From Salinicola acroporae (lineage in GTDB: Bacteria; Pseudomonadota; Gammaproteobacteria; Pseudomonadales; Halomonadaceae): 64,000 nucleotides of DNA. Shown one piece after another: positions 11,378 to 21,079 of the stretch. The DNA is taken from positions 620,001 through 684,000 of the forward strand of contig NZ_PZJW01000006.1 in the NCBI RefSeq assembly GCF_003206615.1, read 5' to 3'. Each line of letters opens with the position of its first letter. The first letter of the stretch is position 1. The translations under genes were made by a program, and so were the position numbers. The notes under the pieces are model-generated. The model was given only the letters and a program-made list of their open reading frames with translations, did no database searches and was not told where the DNA came from.

Positions 11378-11401
11378 GAGGCACCGGTCGAGCGGCGCCT
11401 C
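11378..11401 (-). terminator. Imperfect hairpin behind dacA
   Basis: On the minus strand GAGGCGCCG pairs with CGGTGCCTC (one G-U wobble) around a 6-base loop, starting nine bases past the dacA stop. There is no T-run, so it is a weak terminator or processing site inside the dacA-ybeD-lipB run. Confidence 0.35.
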
Positions 11402-11409
11402 GGCGGGGC

Positions 11410-12630
11410 TCAGTCGAACAACCCGGTCACGAACAGCACGATGGAGTCCCAGACGCGTTTGAAGATGCTGCCCTCTTCGACGCCTTCCAGCGCGACCAGC
11501 GGCTCCTGGCCCAGCACTTCGTCACCGGATTTGATCTCCAGCGTGCCGACCTGCTGCCCAGCCTGGATCGGCGCATGCAGGGTCTCCGGCAGATTCAGAC
11601 GTGCGGTCAGGTTGTCGGCACTGCCCCGGGGTACGGTCATGCTGACCGCATCCTTGACGCCGAGGCGCACGGTGTCGCTATCGCCGCCCCAGACCCGCGC
11701 CTCGTTGAGCACGGAACCGGCATCATAGAGCTTGCGGGTCTGGAAGAAACGGAAACCGTAGTTGAGCAGGCGCTGGGTTTCCGCCGCCCGCGCCTCATCG
11801 GAATTGGTACCCATGACCACGGCGATCAGGCGCGTGTCCTGCTTCTTGGCGGAAGCGACCAGACAGTAGCCGGCGGCTTCCGTGTGCCCGGTCTTCAGGC
11901 CGTCGACGTCCGGATCACGCCATAGCAGGCGGTTACGGTTGGGCTGGCGGATATCGTTATAGGTGAAGTATTTTTCGGAGTAGACCTGATAGTGGTCGGG
12001 AAAGTCCTTGATGATATGGCGCGCGAGAATCGCCAGATCGTGGGCGGACGAATAGTGATCGTCGTGCGGTAGCCCCGTGGGGTTCATGAAGTGGCTGTTC
12101 TGCATGCCCATGCGTTGGGCCTGCTGGTTCATCAGATCAGCGAAGGCCGACTCGCTTCCGGCGACGTACTCCGACAGCGCCACGCTGGCGTCGTTGCCGG
12201 ACTGCACGACCACGCCGCGCAGCAGGTTCTCGACGCTGACCTGAGTCCCCTCCTGGATGAACATGCGCGAACCGCCCGTGCGCCAGGCATTTTCGCTCAC
12301 GCTGACCATGTCGCTGTCGGAGATACTGCCGCCGTCGATCTCCTGTTCGACGATGTACGCCGTCATCATCTTGGTCAGACTGGCTGGCGGCAGCCGCTGA
12401 TCGCCGTTGTGATTCACCAGCAACTGGCCCGTGGAAGCATCCATCAGCACCCAGGAAGAGGCTGCCAGATCCGGCGGCGACGGGATCAACTGACCGGGCT
12501 CGGGGTTGGTCGCGGACATCTGGCTATCGGGGGTCGGCTGCTGGGCGCTGACCGGCGATGAAAGCAGCCCCAGACACAATGACGCCGAGATGACCAGACG
12601 GGAAACAGACGAAGTGAACAACGCTTTCAT
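11410..12630 (-). CDS. dacA: D-alanyl-D-alanine carboxypeptidase (PBP5/6 type)
   Basis: Low-molecular-mass penicillin-binding protein that trims the terminal D-Ala of peptidoglycan pentapeptides in the periplasm. The 406 residues contain a signal peptide (residues 1-29, cleavage near PVSA/QQ) and the serine-peptidase motifs SLTK (S84, K87), SGN (143-145) and KTG (245-247). A C-terminal beta domain and an amphipathic anchor (IFKRVWDSIVLFVTGLF) follow. It belongs to the mrdA-rodA-mltB-rlpA-dacA cell-wall cluster. Confidence 0.95.
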   Translation of the reverse strand: MKALFTSSVSRLVISASLCLGLLSSPVSAQQPTPDSQMSATNPEPGQLIPSPPDLAASSWVLMDASTGQLLVNHNGDQRLPPASLTKMMTAYIVEQEIDGGSISDSDMVSVSENAWRTGGSRMFIQEGTQVSVENLLRGVVVQSGNDASVALSEYVAGSESAFADLMNQQAQRMGMQNSHFMNPTGLPHDDHYSSAHDLAILARHIIKDFPDHYQVYSEKYFTYNDIRQPNRNRLLWRDPDVDGLKTGHTEAAGYCLVASAKKQDTRLIAVVMGTNSDEARAAETQRLLNYGFRFFQTRKLYDAGSVLNEARVWGGDSDTVRLGVKDAVSMTVPRGSADNLTARLNLPETLHAPIQAGQQVGTLEIKSGDEVLGQEPLVALEGVEEGSIFKRVWDSIVLFVTGLFD

Positions 12631-12656
12631 GACAATCGGGTTCTCACTGAAAGAGG

Positions 12657-13775
12657 TTACTGAGTGGGCGCTACCAGGAACACCTGGCCGTAGCCGGCGT
12701 CTCGCAAGGTAGCTCTGATGGAGTCGAGCGACGCCAGGTCTTCGATGGGCCCGACCTGGACGCGATAGAGAGGTGACGCATTGTCAATGCGAACCGGCCG
12801 CGACAGCAAGCCCTGGAGGCGGCTTTTCAGCGCCTCCGCCCCGGCCAGCGAGCCCAGCGCGGCAACTTGAACGTAGCGCTGCCCGGCGGACAAACTCGAA
12901 GCACCGGCGGACGGGGACGCGGCACTGCCGGATCGCGCGGATAGCGCGCCCGAGGCACCGCCTGATGAAGAGGTGGCACGGGCGGGCCGCGCGGAGGCCC
13001 CACCCGCGGGCGCGCCATCGTTGGCCGCCGCAAGAAGCGGATCGATCGTCGCCTCGTAATCCGTCGTTTTGCCGGCATACGACCTCGGGTCGGCCGACCG
13101 GTTCGGTGCGGCCCGTGTCGATACCGGAGCCGGAGCCGCCGACGCCGGTCGGGAAGCCAACTCGGTCTGCTCGGTACCGTCACCCGTCGAGCTGGATCGA
13201 CCATGGGTGCGCGCCCAGGCCACCGGGTCGATCGCCTCCACCTTCACCCGCCCCGTCCCGCCCTTCAGGATTCCCAGCCGGGCGGCCGCCGCGTAGGAGA
13301 GGTCGATCAGGCGATCGCTGTGAAACGGACCACGGTCGTTGACCCGCACGATGACCTTGCGACCATTGTCGAGGTTGGTGACGCGGGCGTAGGTCGGCAG
13401 GGGAAGCGAGCGATGCGCCGCCGACATCTTGTACATGTCGTAGGTCTCGCCATTGGCGGTGTCGTAGCCCTGGAACTTGACCCCGTACCACGATGCGCGA
13501 CCTTCCGCCGAGTAGCCGGTTGGGTCGTCGAGCACATGATAGGTCTTTCCCCAGACGCTATACGTCGAGCGGTTGCCGCTTCTGGACCGGGGCTCGACCT
13601 TGGGCACCGCGTCCGGCACGTTGGCGACATCCTCGGGCGAGTCGGGATAGGCATCCTGGTCCATGGCGTAACGCCCGCCACCCTGCTGGGAGCCGCCACC
13701 ACCGGCACACCCCGCCAGTATCGACACCAGCAGGATCGCCGGTAATCCGCGCCGAGCCAGGCTTCGCCCCCTCAT
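12657..13775 (-). CDS. rlpA: RlpA, septal ring lytic transglycosylase lipoprotein
   Basis: Outer-membrane lipoprotein that cleaves denuded glycan strands. The 372 residues have a lipobox (SILAGC, Cys22), a double-psi beta-barrel domain (ASWYGVKFQGYDTANGETYD at about residues 93-112, then VNDRGPFHSDRLIDLS), a long Ser/Ala/Gly-rich linker (about 195-295), and a C-terminal SPOR domain (YVQVAALGSLAGAEAL) that binds denuded peptidoglycan at the septum. Its ATG overlaps the mltB stop (ATGA at 13772-13775). Confidence 0.94.
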   Translation of the reverse strand: MRGRSLARRGLPAILLVSILAGCAGGGGSQQGGGRYAMDQDAYPDSPEDVANVPDAVPKVEPRSRSGNRSTYSVWGKTYHVLDDPTGYSAEGRASWYGVKFQGYDTANGETYDMYKMSAAHRSLPLPTYARVTNLDNGRKVIVRVNDRGPFHSDRLIDLSYAAAARLGILKGGTGRVKVEAIDPVAWARTHGRSSSTGDGTEQTELASRPASAAPAPVSTRAAPNRSADPRSYAGKTTDYEATIDPLLAAANDGAPAGGASARPARATSSSGGASGALSARSGSAASPSAGASSLSAGQRYVQVAALGSLAGAEALKSRLQGLLSRPVRIDNASPLYRVQVGPIEDLASLDSIRATLRDAGYGQVFLVAPTQ

Positions 13776-14803
13776 ATCCCCTCATCCATGGCCGTCTGAA
13801 TGCGCTGGGCCAGTGTCGCCACCGCCATGGCGTAGAGATGACTGTGGTTGTAACGCGTGATGACGTAGAAATTGTCGAGGCCCATGACATAGCGGACATG
13901 GCCATCGGCGAAATCCAGCGCCAGCGGCACGACCTTGTCCTGCGGCTGCAGGTTGCCCGCCGTCGGCTGAATACCCGCACGCGCGAGGGCCTCGACCGTG
14001 GTATCCGGCGGCTCGGTACGGTTGAATCTCACGTCCGGAGGCATCGCCTCGGGGCCACTGGCCTCGACCAGTACCGCCTGGTGGCGCTGCCAGCCATGCT
14101 CGCTGAAGTAGTTGGCGATGCTGCCGATGGCGTCGACCGGATTGTTCCACAGGTCCTTCAAACCATCGCCGTCGAAGTCGACCGCGTAGGCCTGGTAGCT
14201 CGTCGGAATGAACTGAGGATATCCCATGGCGCCAGCGTAGGAGCCGTAAAGCGTCCCGGGATCGACCCCCTGCCCAAGCGTGATTTCGAGAAAGGCTTCG
14301 AGCTCGCCACGGAAGAACCCACCCCGTGTGGGATGGTGAAACGCCAGCGTCGACAGGGAATCGAGCACACGATGGGTTCCCTTGTGCCGGCCATACTGGG
14401 TCTCGACGCCCAGAATCGCCACGACGACTTCCGGCGGCACGCCGTAGCGCCGCTCGGCGCGCTCCAGGGCTTCCCGGTTGGCGTCGAGAAAAGCGACCCC
14501 CTGTCTTATCCGCTCGGACTGAATGAAGATGTCGCGATACTCGTCCCAGCGCAGCCGGCGCTCGGCCGCATGGCTCATCGACTCCAGCACCTGGGGCCGG
14601 TACCTCGCCGCCCGCATGGCGGCGTCGAGTTCACGCGGCGACATCCCCTGGCGAGCCAGCGAATCCAGCATCGCCTTGACGTCGGGGTGGGTAGCGGGAT
14701 CGAAGTTCTCGTCGCCCAGCGCGACTGCGTTCGCCATGCTCAGCAACCCCGCCAGCAGCAGGATGAGGCTGAATCGCAATTCTCGTCTCCAACGCAGCGG
14801 CAT
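13772..14803 (-). CDS. mltB: Membrane-bound lytic murein transglycosylase B family
   Basis: Cleaves the MurNAc-GlcNAc bond of peptidoglycan with anhydro-ring formation. The frame stays open far upstream into rodA, but the ATG at 14801-14803 is the sensible start: it opens MPLRWRREL followed by a hydrophobic export signal (residues 10-27) and is preceded by AGGGAG. The length of 343 residues fits MltB/Slt35 (about 360). The catalytic Glu is E134 in AILGVETQYGRHKG; GAMGYPQFIPTSY and DLWNNPVDAIGSIANYF are also present. Unlike E. coli MltB there is no lipobox Cys, so this version is probably periplasmic and soluble. Confidence 0.92.
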   Translation of the reverse strand: MPLRWRRELRFSLILLLAGLLSMANAVALGDENFDPATHPDVKAMLDSLARQGMSPRELDAAMRAARYRPQVLESMSHAAERRLRWDEYRDIFIQSERIRQGVAFLDANREALERAERRYGVPPEVVVAILGVETQYGRHKGTHRVLDSLSTLAFHHPTRGGFFRGELEAFLEITLGQGVDPGTLYGSYAGAMGYPQFIPTSYQAYAVDFDGDGLKDLWNNPVDAIGSIANYFSEHGWQRHQAVLVEASGPEAMPPDVRFNRTEPPDTTVEALARAGIQPTAGNLQPQDKVVPLALDFADGHVRYVMGLDNFYVITRYNHSHLYAMAVATLAQRIQTAMDEGI

Positions 14804-14838
14804 GCGTGACTTGCTCCCTGATTGCGGCTTGTCCAGCG

Positions 14839-15981
14839 TCAGTGTGTCAACAGCCGCCGGTGCGTGTGAATCGACATGAGAATACCGAACCCGGCCATCA
14901 AGGTCACGCTGGAGGTCCCGCCGTAGCTGACCAGCGGCAGCGGCACCCCGACCACCGGCAGAATGCCGCTGACCATCCCGATATTGACGAACACATAGAT
15001 GAAAAACGTCAGCACGATGCTGCCGGCCAGCAAGCGCCCGTAGGTATCCTGGGCGTTGTTGGCCATCACAAGGCCTCGCGAGACCAGCAGGAGATAAAGG
15101 ATCAGGATGGTGCACATGCCGATCAGCCCGAACTCCTCCCCGAGTACGGCGACAATGAAATCGGTATGGCGTTCGGGCAGGAACTCGAGCTGGGACTGTG
15201 TCCCCAGCCCCCAGCCTTTTCCTTCCAGCCCTCCGCTACCGATCGCCGTCTTGGACTGGATGATGTTCCAGCCGGCACCCAATGGATCGCTCTCCGGGTT
15301 GAGAAAGGTCAACACCCGCTGCCGCTGATAGTCATGCATGTTGATCCATAGCAGCGGCATCGCCCCTCCGGCCATGACCACCAGCGTCAGGATGAACTTC
15401 CAGGAAAGCCCCGCCAGCAGGATCACGAAGACGGCGGCGCAGGTGACCAGCAGCGAGGTCCCCAGGTCGGGCTGGCGCGCGATCAGAAGCACCGGGACGC
15501 CGACGATCACCCCGCAGACCAGAAGATCGCGCCATGTCGGCGGCAGAGGTCGCCGGTGGAGATAGGCGGCCAGCATCATCGGCATGGCGATCTTCATCAA
15601 TTCCGAGGGCTGGAAGCGCAAGGGGCCGATCTCCAGCCAGCGCTGGGCCCCCATGCCGATATCCCCCATGATCTCGACGGCGACGAGCATCAGCAGCCCC
15701 GCGCCATAGGCGACCGGCGTCCACCGAAACAGCGTGACAGGCGAGAACTGGGCGATGGCGATCGCCCCGAGCAGCGCAACCCCCATGCGCGAAGCCTGGG
15801 CCATCGTCGTCGAAACCGACATGCCGCTGGCGCTGTAGAGCACCACCAGACCAAAGGAGATCAGCAGTACCAGAATCGACAGCAGCCAGGGATCGATATG
15901 AATACGCAACCATATCGAGCGCTTGCGCCCGACTCGGGCGCGCTGCGTTCGCGGTGCCACGCGCTGGAAATCAATCGCCAT
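14839..15981 (-). CDS. rodA: RodA, SEDS peptidoglycan glycosyltransferase
   Basis: Polytopic inner-membrane polymerase of lipid II acting with PBP2 in rod-shape elongation. The 380 residues show about ten hydrophobic segments. SEDS motifs include LVVLYSASG near the first helix, GAQRWLEIGPLRFQPSELMK, and the C-terminal GVPLPLVSYGGTSSVTLM. Its start overlaps the mrdA stop by 11 bases, so the two elongasome genes are coupled. Confidence 0.96.
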   Translation of the reverse strand: MAIDFQRVAPRTQRARVGRKRSIWLRIHIDPWLLSILVLLISFGLVVLYSASGMSVSTTMAQASRMGVALLGAIAIAQFSPVTLFRWTPVAYGAGLLMLVAVEIMGDIGMGAQRWLEIGPLRFQPSELMKIAMPMMLAAYLHRRPLPPTWRDLLVCGVIVGVPVLLIARQPDLGTSLLVTCAAVFVILLAGLSWKFILTLVVMAGGAMPLLWINMHDYQRQRVLTFLNPESDPLGAGWNIIQSKTAIGSGGLEGKGWGLGTQSQLEFLPERHTDFIVAVLGEEFGLIGMCTILILYLLLVSRGLVMANNAQDTYGRLLAGSIVLTFFIYVFVNIGMVSGILPVVGVPLPLVSYGGTSSVTLMAGFGILMSIHTHRRLLTH

Positions 15982-17866
15982 CGATACTCTCGACTTCTTC
16001 GTTGACCGTGGTGCCGGGCCAGTCTTTCAACTGTCCGTCCGGCAACAGCCAGGCGTCGGTCAATTCACGGCCCAGACCGGAGACGCCGCCACCGGCGTTC
16101 TCGACGATGACCGCGATCGCAATCTGCGGATCCTCCACCGGCGCAAAACCGATGAACAGCGCGTGATCGCGGAGTCGCTCCGTCAGTTCATCGGCGTCGT
16201 ACTTCTGATTCTGTCCCAGCGAGAATACCTGAGCCGTGCCGGTTTTGGCCGCCATCTCGTACTTCAGGCCGGCCCCCGCCTTGCGGGCGGTACCTTCGGA
16301 ACCCTGGAGTACCGCCTCCATGCCCTTGTAGACGTCCTGCCACCAGCGGGCCTGGTCGACCTGGACGTCCGGCTTGGTGTCGGCGAAAGGCGGCTCGATG
16401 GCTTGGTCACCGATCTCCTTGGCCAGGTGCGGACGGACCCAGTGACCATGGTTGGCCAGCGTCGCAGTGGCGGCGGCCAGTTGGAGCGGCGTGGCCATGA
16501 AATAGCCCTGGCCAATACCCGCGGAGAGCGTCTCGCCGGGATACCAGACCTGGTTGTATTTCTCGCGCTTCCATTCACGGGATGGCATCAGCCCTGGTGA
16601 TGCACCCTGCACATCCAGCGACGTTATCTCGCCGAAGCCGAACTGATGCATGAAAGCGGAGAGCCGGTCGATGCCCAGCCGGTAAGCCATGGTGTAGAAG
16701 TAGGTGTTGTTGGAGACCTCCAGCGCCCGCTCGAGATCGACACGCCCGTGGCCCCAGCGCAGCCAGTTATGATAGCGCCGCGTATCGTTGGGCAACTGGA
16801 AATAGCCCGGGTCGTAAATGACATCATTGGGCTTGACCACTCCATCCTGTAACGCCGCCAGGGCCTCGAAAGGCTTGACCGTGGAGCCGGGCGGATACTG
16901 GCCTCGAACCGCGCGATTATACAGGGGCAGATCGAGATTCTGCTGCAGCGCCCGGTAGTCGTCGTAAGAGATACCGGTCACGAACTTGTTGATATCGAAA
17001 CCCGGCGCGGAAACCATCGCCAGGATGTCGCCGGTCTTGGGCTGGATCGCCACGATGGCACCGCGCCGGCCATCCAGCAGGTCGTACGCCATGTGCTGGA
17101 GACGGCTGTCGATGGTCAGCGTGATGTCCTTTCCGGGCACCGGCGGGTCCCGATCCAGCTCCCGCAGGACTCTTCCCCGCGCGTTGGTCTCGACCTTGCG
17201 AAGGCCGGCCTTGCCGTGGAGCTGATCCTCGTAGGTGTACTCGACGCCGGTCTTGCCGATGAAGTGGGTACCGGCGTAATTCCCCGAGTCCAGCTCGGCC
17301 AGCTCCTGCTCGTTGATCCGCCCGACATAGCCCAGCACATGCGACATCACGATGGGATCGGGGTAGTAGCGCATCAGCTGAGCCTCGACCTCGACGCCGC
17401 TGAGCAGGTATCGGTTCACCGCCAGGCGTGCGATCTGATCCTCGGTGAGGTCGCTCATCAGGAGCGCCGGCTGGTAAGGCCGCTGACGCTGCCGGGAGCG
17501 TTCGCGAAAAGTCGCCACCTCATCCTCGGGCAGATCGAGAATATCGATCAACCGCTGCAGCGTGGTATCGAGATCATCGACACGTTCACGCACGATGGTG
17601 AGATTGTAGGTTGGCCGGTTTTCCGCCAGCAGCTTACCGTTCCGGTCGTAGATCAGCCCACGCCGGGGCGGCAGCGGTTCGACCCGCATGCGATTGTTGT
17701 CGGACCGGGTGATGAAGACGTCGTGCTCGATGACCTGCAGGTAGAACAGGCGGGAAACCAGTGCCCCGGCCATCAGCACGATGACCAGCGCGGCGACCAG
17801 CGAGCGGTTGCGGAAGACACGGACTTCCTGCTCGTGGTTCTTGATGTTCGCTCGACGCTTACGCAT
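15971..17866 (-). CDS. mrdA: Penicillin-binding protein 2
   Basis: Elongasome transpeptidase, partner of RodA. The 631 residues have a cytoplasmic N-terminus, one transmembrane helix (about residues 23-45), a pedestal domain with RRGLIYDRNGKLLA, and a transpeptidase domain with catalytic Ser328 and Lys331 in YPPGSTVKPF, the SNN motif (VSNNTYFY) and KTGTAQ. All catalytic motifs are intact. The gap of 105 bases to rlmH upstream could hold a promoter, but none is obvious. Confidence 0.96.
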   Translation of the reverse strand: MRKRRANIKNHEQEVRVFRNRSLVAALVIVLMAGALVSRLFYLQVIEHDVFITRSDNNRMRVEPLPPRRGLIYDRNGKLLAENRPTYNLTIVRERVDDLDTTLQRLIDILDLPEDEVATFRERSRQRQRPYQPALLMSDLTEDQIARLAVNRYLLSGVEVEAQLMRYYPDPIVMSHVLGYVGRINEQELAELDSGNYAGTHFIGKTGVEYTYEDQLHGKAGLRKVETNARGRVLRELDRDPPVPGKDITLTIDSRLQHMAYDLLDGRRGAIVAIQPKTGDILAMVSAPGFDINKFVTGISYDDYRALQQNLDLPLYNRAVRGQYPPGSTVKPFEALAALQDGVVKPNDVIYDPGYFQLPNDTRRYHNWLRWGHGRVDLERALEVSNNTYFYTMAYRLGIDRLSAFMHQFGFGEITSLDVQGASPGLMPSREWKREKYNQVWYPGETLSAGIGQGYFMATPLQLAAATATLANHGHWVRPHLAKEIGDQAIEPPFADTKPDVQVDQARWWQDVYKGMEAVLQGSEGTARKAGAGLKYEMAAKTGTAQVFSLGQNQKYDADELTERLRDHALFIGFAPVEDPQIAIAVIVENAGGGVSGLGRELTDAWLLPDGQLKDWPGTTVNEEVESIDGD

Positions 17867-17971
17867 GACGAGAATGACGGTTCAAGGCACGGGAACCCCC
17901 GGCGCGGGCAAGGCGTCCAACGGCGTCGCTGTCGGCAGTATCGAATGGGAACAAGCGACTGACTCTCTGAC

Positions 17972-18439
17972 TCAACGGTGGTACGGGTGGCCTGTAAGCA
18001 ATGTCCAGGCGCGGTAGAGCTGCTCCGCCAGCACGACCCGCACCAGCGGATGCGGTAACGTCAATGCGGACAGCGACCAGGAGTGTCGAGCGCGGCTCAC
18101 GACCCGGGGATCAAGCCCGTCCGGGCCGCCGACCACCAGGGCGATATCCTGTCCTTCCAGACGCCAGGCATCGAGCTGTCGGGCAAGCTGCTCTGTGGTC
18201 CAGGCCGTACCTTTGACCTCGAGCGCCACGATACGTTCCTGATCTCTCAGCTTTTCCAGCATCCGATCACCCTCGGCCTGGATCGCCCGCGCCACGTCGG
18301 CGTTCTTGCCACGGGGGCCTGCCGGAATCTCGACGATCTCGACCGGCATTTCCCGCGGCATCCGCTTGCGGTACTCGTCGACGCCGGCCTCGACCCATGC
18401 CGGCATGCGCGAGCCGACCGCCAGCAGCCGGATTTTCAT
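17972..18439 (-). CDS. rlmH: 23S rRNA pseudouridine-1915 N3-methyltransferase
   Basis: SPOUT methyltransferase that modifies pseudouridine 1915 of 23S rRNA in assembled ribosomes. The ATG at 18437-18439 gives 155 residues, exactly the usual length, with the knot motifs [10 protein letters not shown] and [17 protein letters not shown] at the C-terminus. It overlaps the rsfS stop as ATGA, so translation is coupled. Longer open frame upstream is rsfS read in another frame. Confidence 0.95.
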   Translation of the reverse strand: MKIRLLAVGSRMPAWVEAGVDEYRKRMPREMPVEIVEIPAGPRGKNADVARAIQAEGDRMLEKLRDQERIVALEVKGTAWTTEQLARQLDAWRLEGQDIALVVGGPDGLDPRVVSRARHSWSLSALTLPHPLVRVVLAEQLYRAWTLLTGHPYHR

Positions 18440-18813
18440 CCCCGGAGCTCTTGTCGATCCGCATCGCCGGTGGCTCGCCGGGAGTCGGCGGGCAGATCGG
18501 CCCAGAGACGCTCGAGATCGTAGAGCTGACGGGTCTCGGGCATCATCACATGAGCGATCACATCGCCCAGATCCACCAGCACCCACTCTCCGCTCTGCTG
18601 TCCTTCCACGCCCAACGGGCGAAGGCCGGCCTCCTTGGCTTTCTCGATCACGTTGTCCGCCAGCGCGGAAACGTGCCGCGAGGACGTGCCGCTGGCGACG
18701 ACCATGACGTCGGTGACGCTGGTCAATTCAGCCACGTCCAGCTCGACGACATCGCGCGCCTTCAGCTCCTCGAGCGCGTCCACCACCAATGATTTAAGCG
18801 TATCTGTCTGCAT
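18436..18813 (-). CDS. rsfS: Ribosomal silencing factor RsfS
   Basis: Binds ribosomal protein L14 and blocks subunit joining when nutrients are scarce. The 125 residues contain the family core [16 protein letters not shown] and [27 protein letters not shown] precedes the ATG at the expected distance. nadD-rsfS-rlmH-mrdA-rodA is a conserved gammaproteobacterial order. Confidence 0.95.
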   Translation of the reverse strand: MQTDTLKSLVVDALEELKARDVVELDVAELTSVTDVMVVASGTSSRHVSALADNVIEKAKEAGLRPLGVEGQQSGEWVLVDLGDVIAHVMMPETRQLYDLERLWADLPADSRRATGDADRQELRG

Positions 18814-18831
18814 AGCTCCTCGTCATATAAC

Positions 18832-18877
18832 CCCTTCCGGAGAAGGGAATCGCGACCCCCGGGATCCGGGAGTCGCG
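18832..18877 (-). repeat. Two adjacent hairpins in the rsfS leader
   Basis: CGCGAC (18851-18856) pairs with GTCGCG (18872-18877) and the stem continues through the CCCGG/CCGGG interior. A second hairpin, CCCTTC / GAAGGG with a 4-base loop, spans 18832-18847. They lie between nadD and rsfS with no T-run. A role as partial terminator, mRNA stabiliser or attenuator is possible. Confidence 0.5.
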
Positions 18878-18925
18878 CATTTTACGCGGATAGGCCATTA
18901 ACGCCAGTCCCCTCCTCGATATCGC

Positions 18926-19609
18926 TCATGGATGGCGATAGAGGGCATGACTGGCGATATAGCGCTCCACCGCTTCGGGAATCAGATAGCGCACGCTGAG
19001 CCCCTGCTGCAGACGCCAGCGTACCTCGGTGGCGGCAATGGCCATACGGCTCGGCAGTCGCAGCCGCAGCAGGTGCCCACCAGGCGCTGCCATCATCGAC
19101 TCCACCGTCGAGACCTCCCGGCCCTCGATCAGCGACGCCAATGCCGGTTCCAGCGGGGCCTCGTGGTCGGGCCGGTCGATCACCACGATGTGCGCCAGTG
19201 ACAACAACCGATCTCGCTGGTGCCATTCCGGAAGCCCCAGAAACGCATCGTGACCAACGGCCATGATCAGTCGCGCCTGCTCGCCCCACTCTTCGCGCAA
19301 CGATATCAGCGTGTCGATGGAATAGGAGTGCCCCGGGCGCCGGACCTCCCGATCGTCCGCCACCAGCCCCGGTGTGTCGCCGATACCGGCTTTCAGCATC
19401 GCCAGGCGGTGCTCGGCCGAAATCCCCGGTGCCTTGCGATGCGGGGGGACATGAGCCGGGATCATGTGCACCGCATCCAGCGCCAGCGCCTCTCCCAGCT
19501 CGACGGCGCTACGTAGATGCCCAATGTGAACCGGGTCGAACGTCCCGCCCAGCATCGCAATTCGTGGAATCGAGGAGCCCGGCACGTCAACTCCGCACAT
19601 GGCCGTCAC
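18926..19609 (-). CDS. nadD: Nicotinate-nucleotide adenylyltransferase
   Basis: Adenylates nicotinate mononucleotide in NAD synthesis. The 227 residues hold the nucleotidyltransferase signature [14 protein letters not shown] and the C-terminal [10 protein letters not shown], corresponding to the usual ISSTxIR with Ser-Ser replaced by Ala-Ala. The start overlaps proA by 23 bases; a second Met four codons in (19600) is an alternative. The overlap implies cotranscription with proA. Confidence 0.94.
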   Translation of the reverse strand: MTAMCGVDVPGSSIPRIAMLGGTFDPVHIGHLRSAVELGEALALDAVHMIPAHVPPHRKAPGISAEHRLAMLKAGIGDTPGLVADDREVRRPGHSYSIDTLISLREEWGEQARLIMAVGHDAFLGLPEWHQRDRLLSLAHIVVIDRPDHEAPLEPALASLIEGREVSTVESMMAAPGGHLLRLRLPSRMAIAATEVRWRLQQGLSVRYLIPEAVERYIASHALYRHP

Positions 19610-20870
19610 CGAAGACGACGTATTTTCGCGTGGTCAAGCCTTCGAGGCCCACAGGACCTCGGGCATGGAGCTTGTTGGTGGAGATGCCGATCTCCGCCCC
19701 CAGCCCGTATTCGAAACCGTCGGCAAAGCGCGTCGAGGCATTGACGATCACCGAACTCGAGTCCACCTCGCCGAGGAACCGTCTCGCGAGGGTCAGGTTC
19801 TCCGTCACGATGGCGTCGGTATGCTGGGACCCATGGGTATTGATGTGATCGACGGCCTGATCGAAATCGTCCACCACCCGGATGGAGACGATCGGTGCCA
19901 GGTACTCCGTCGCCCAGTCCTCGGGGGTTGCCGCCAAGGCATCGCCGACCCACTCTCGGGTGCGCGGGCAACCACGCATTTCCACGTTCTTGTCGCGATA
20001 GACGGCCGCTACCCGAGGCAGCACCTGACCCGCGATATCGGCGTGGACGAGCAACGTCTCCATGGTATTGCAGGGAGAGTAGCGCTGGGTCTTGGCGTTG
20101 TCCGCGATCGCTAACGCCTTGTCCAGATCCGCGCTGGCGTCGATATAGACGTGGCAGACGCCATCCAGGTGCTTGATGACCGGCACTGTCGCCTCGCCGG
20201 CAACGCGAGCGATCAACGACTTGCCGCCACGCGGCACGATGACGTCCACGAACTGGGGCATGGTGATCAGTTCCCCCACTGCCGCGCGGTCCGTCGTCGC
20301 GACGATCTGCACGGTGGCGGCAGGCAAGCCGGCATCCGCCAGGCCTTGGCCTATGCACTCGGCGATGGTCGCGTTGCTGGACGCTGCTTCGGAGCCGCCG
20401 CGGAGAATGCAGGCATTACCCGATTTCAGGCACAGGCTAGCCGCCTCGACGGTCACGTTGGGACGGGACTCGTAGATGATGCCGACCACGCCCAGCGGGA
20501 CGCGCATCTGGCCGACCTGAATTCCGCTCGGCCGATAGCTCAAGCCATCTATCTGGCCCACCGGGTCGGCGAGCGCGGCAACCTGACGAACGCCGAGGAT
20601 CATCGCGTCGATCCGGTCGGGGGTCAGCGCCAGGCGATCGAGCAGCGCATCGCTCAGACCGTTCTCGCGACCACGGGCCAAGTCCTCCCGGTTGGCCTCC
20701 GCCAACGCCGGCCTGGCGCCATCCAGGCGCGCCGCGATCGCCTCGAGCGCGGCGTTTTTCCGACCGCTGTCGACACGCCTCAATGCGGCACTCGCAACGC
20801 GTGCCTGCCGCCCCAGCTCCCGCATATATTGGGCGATATCCTCGACCCGACGGGTCGCAGTCTGCTGCAT
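19587..20870 (-). CDS. proA: Gamma-glutamyl phosphate reductase
   Basis: Second enzyme of proline synthesis, reducing gamma-glutamyl phosphate to the semialdehyde with NADPH. The 427 residues are of normal length. [17 protein letters not shown], the dinucleotide-binding part [15 protein letters not shown], the catalytic Cys in [11 protein letters not shown] and [15 protein letters not shown] are all present. It heads the long minus-strand block ending at lipA. The proB gene is not in the window. Confidence 0.96.
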   Translation of the reverse strand: MQQTATRRVEDIAQYMRELGRQARVASAALRRVDSGRKNAALEAIAARLDGARPALAEANREDLARGRENGLSDALLDRLALTPDRIDAMILGVRQVAALADPVGQIDGLSYRPSGIQVGQMRVPLGVVGIIYESRPNVTVEAASLCLKSGNACILRGGSEAASSNATIAECIGQGLADAGLPAATVQIVATTDRAAVGELITMPQFVDVIVPRGGKSLIARVAGEATVPVIKHLDGVCHVYIDASADLDKALAIADNAKTQRYSPCNTMETLLVHADIAGQVLPRVAAVYRDKNVEMRGCPRTREWVGDALAATPEDWATEYLAPIVSIRVVDDFDQAVDHINTHGSQHTDAIVTENLTLARRFLGEVDSSSVIVNASTRFADGFEYGLGAEIGISTNKLHARGPVGLEGLTTRKYVVFGDGHVRS

Positions 20871-21079
20871 GGTGTACTATCTCTTGTCAGTGGTAGCCCG
20901 CAACGAACGACGCTCGACATCGCATCGAGAGCGTATCGACCGGCCGCGAAGCTTGGCATCGAATGGGCGATAAGGCTTTGTCCTTGATCGCAATCGACGC
21001 TATACGGCTGTTCTCGGCACGTGCGATAGTGAGGGACGAATCGAGCAAGCCATTCGCAATCGGTCCAATATAAGCCACC

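Noticed and set aside
13493-14809. 438-codon plus-strand frame
   Set aside because: Antisense to rlpA and mltB.
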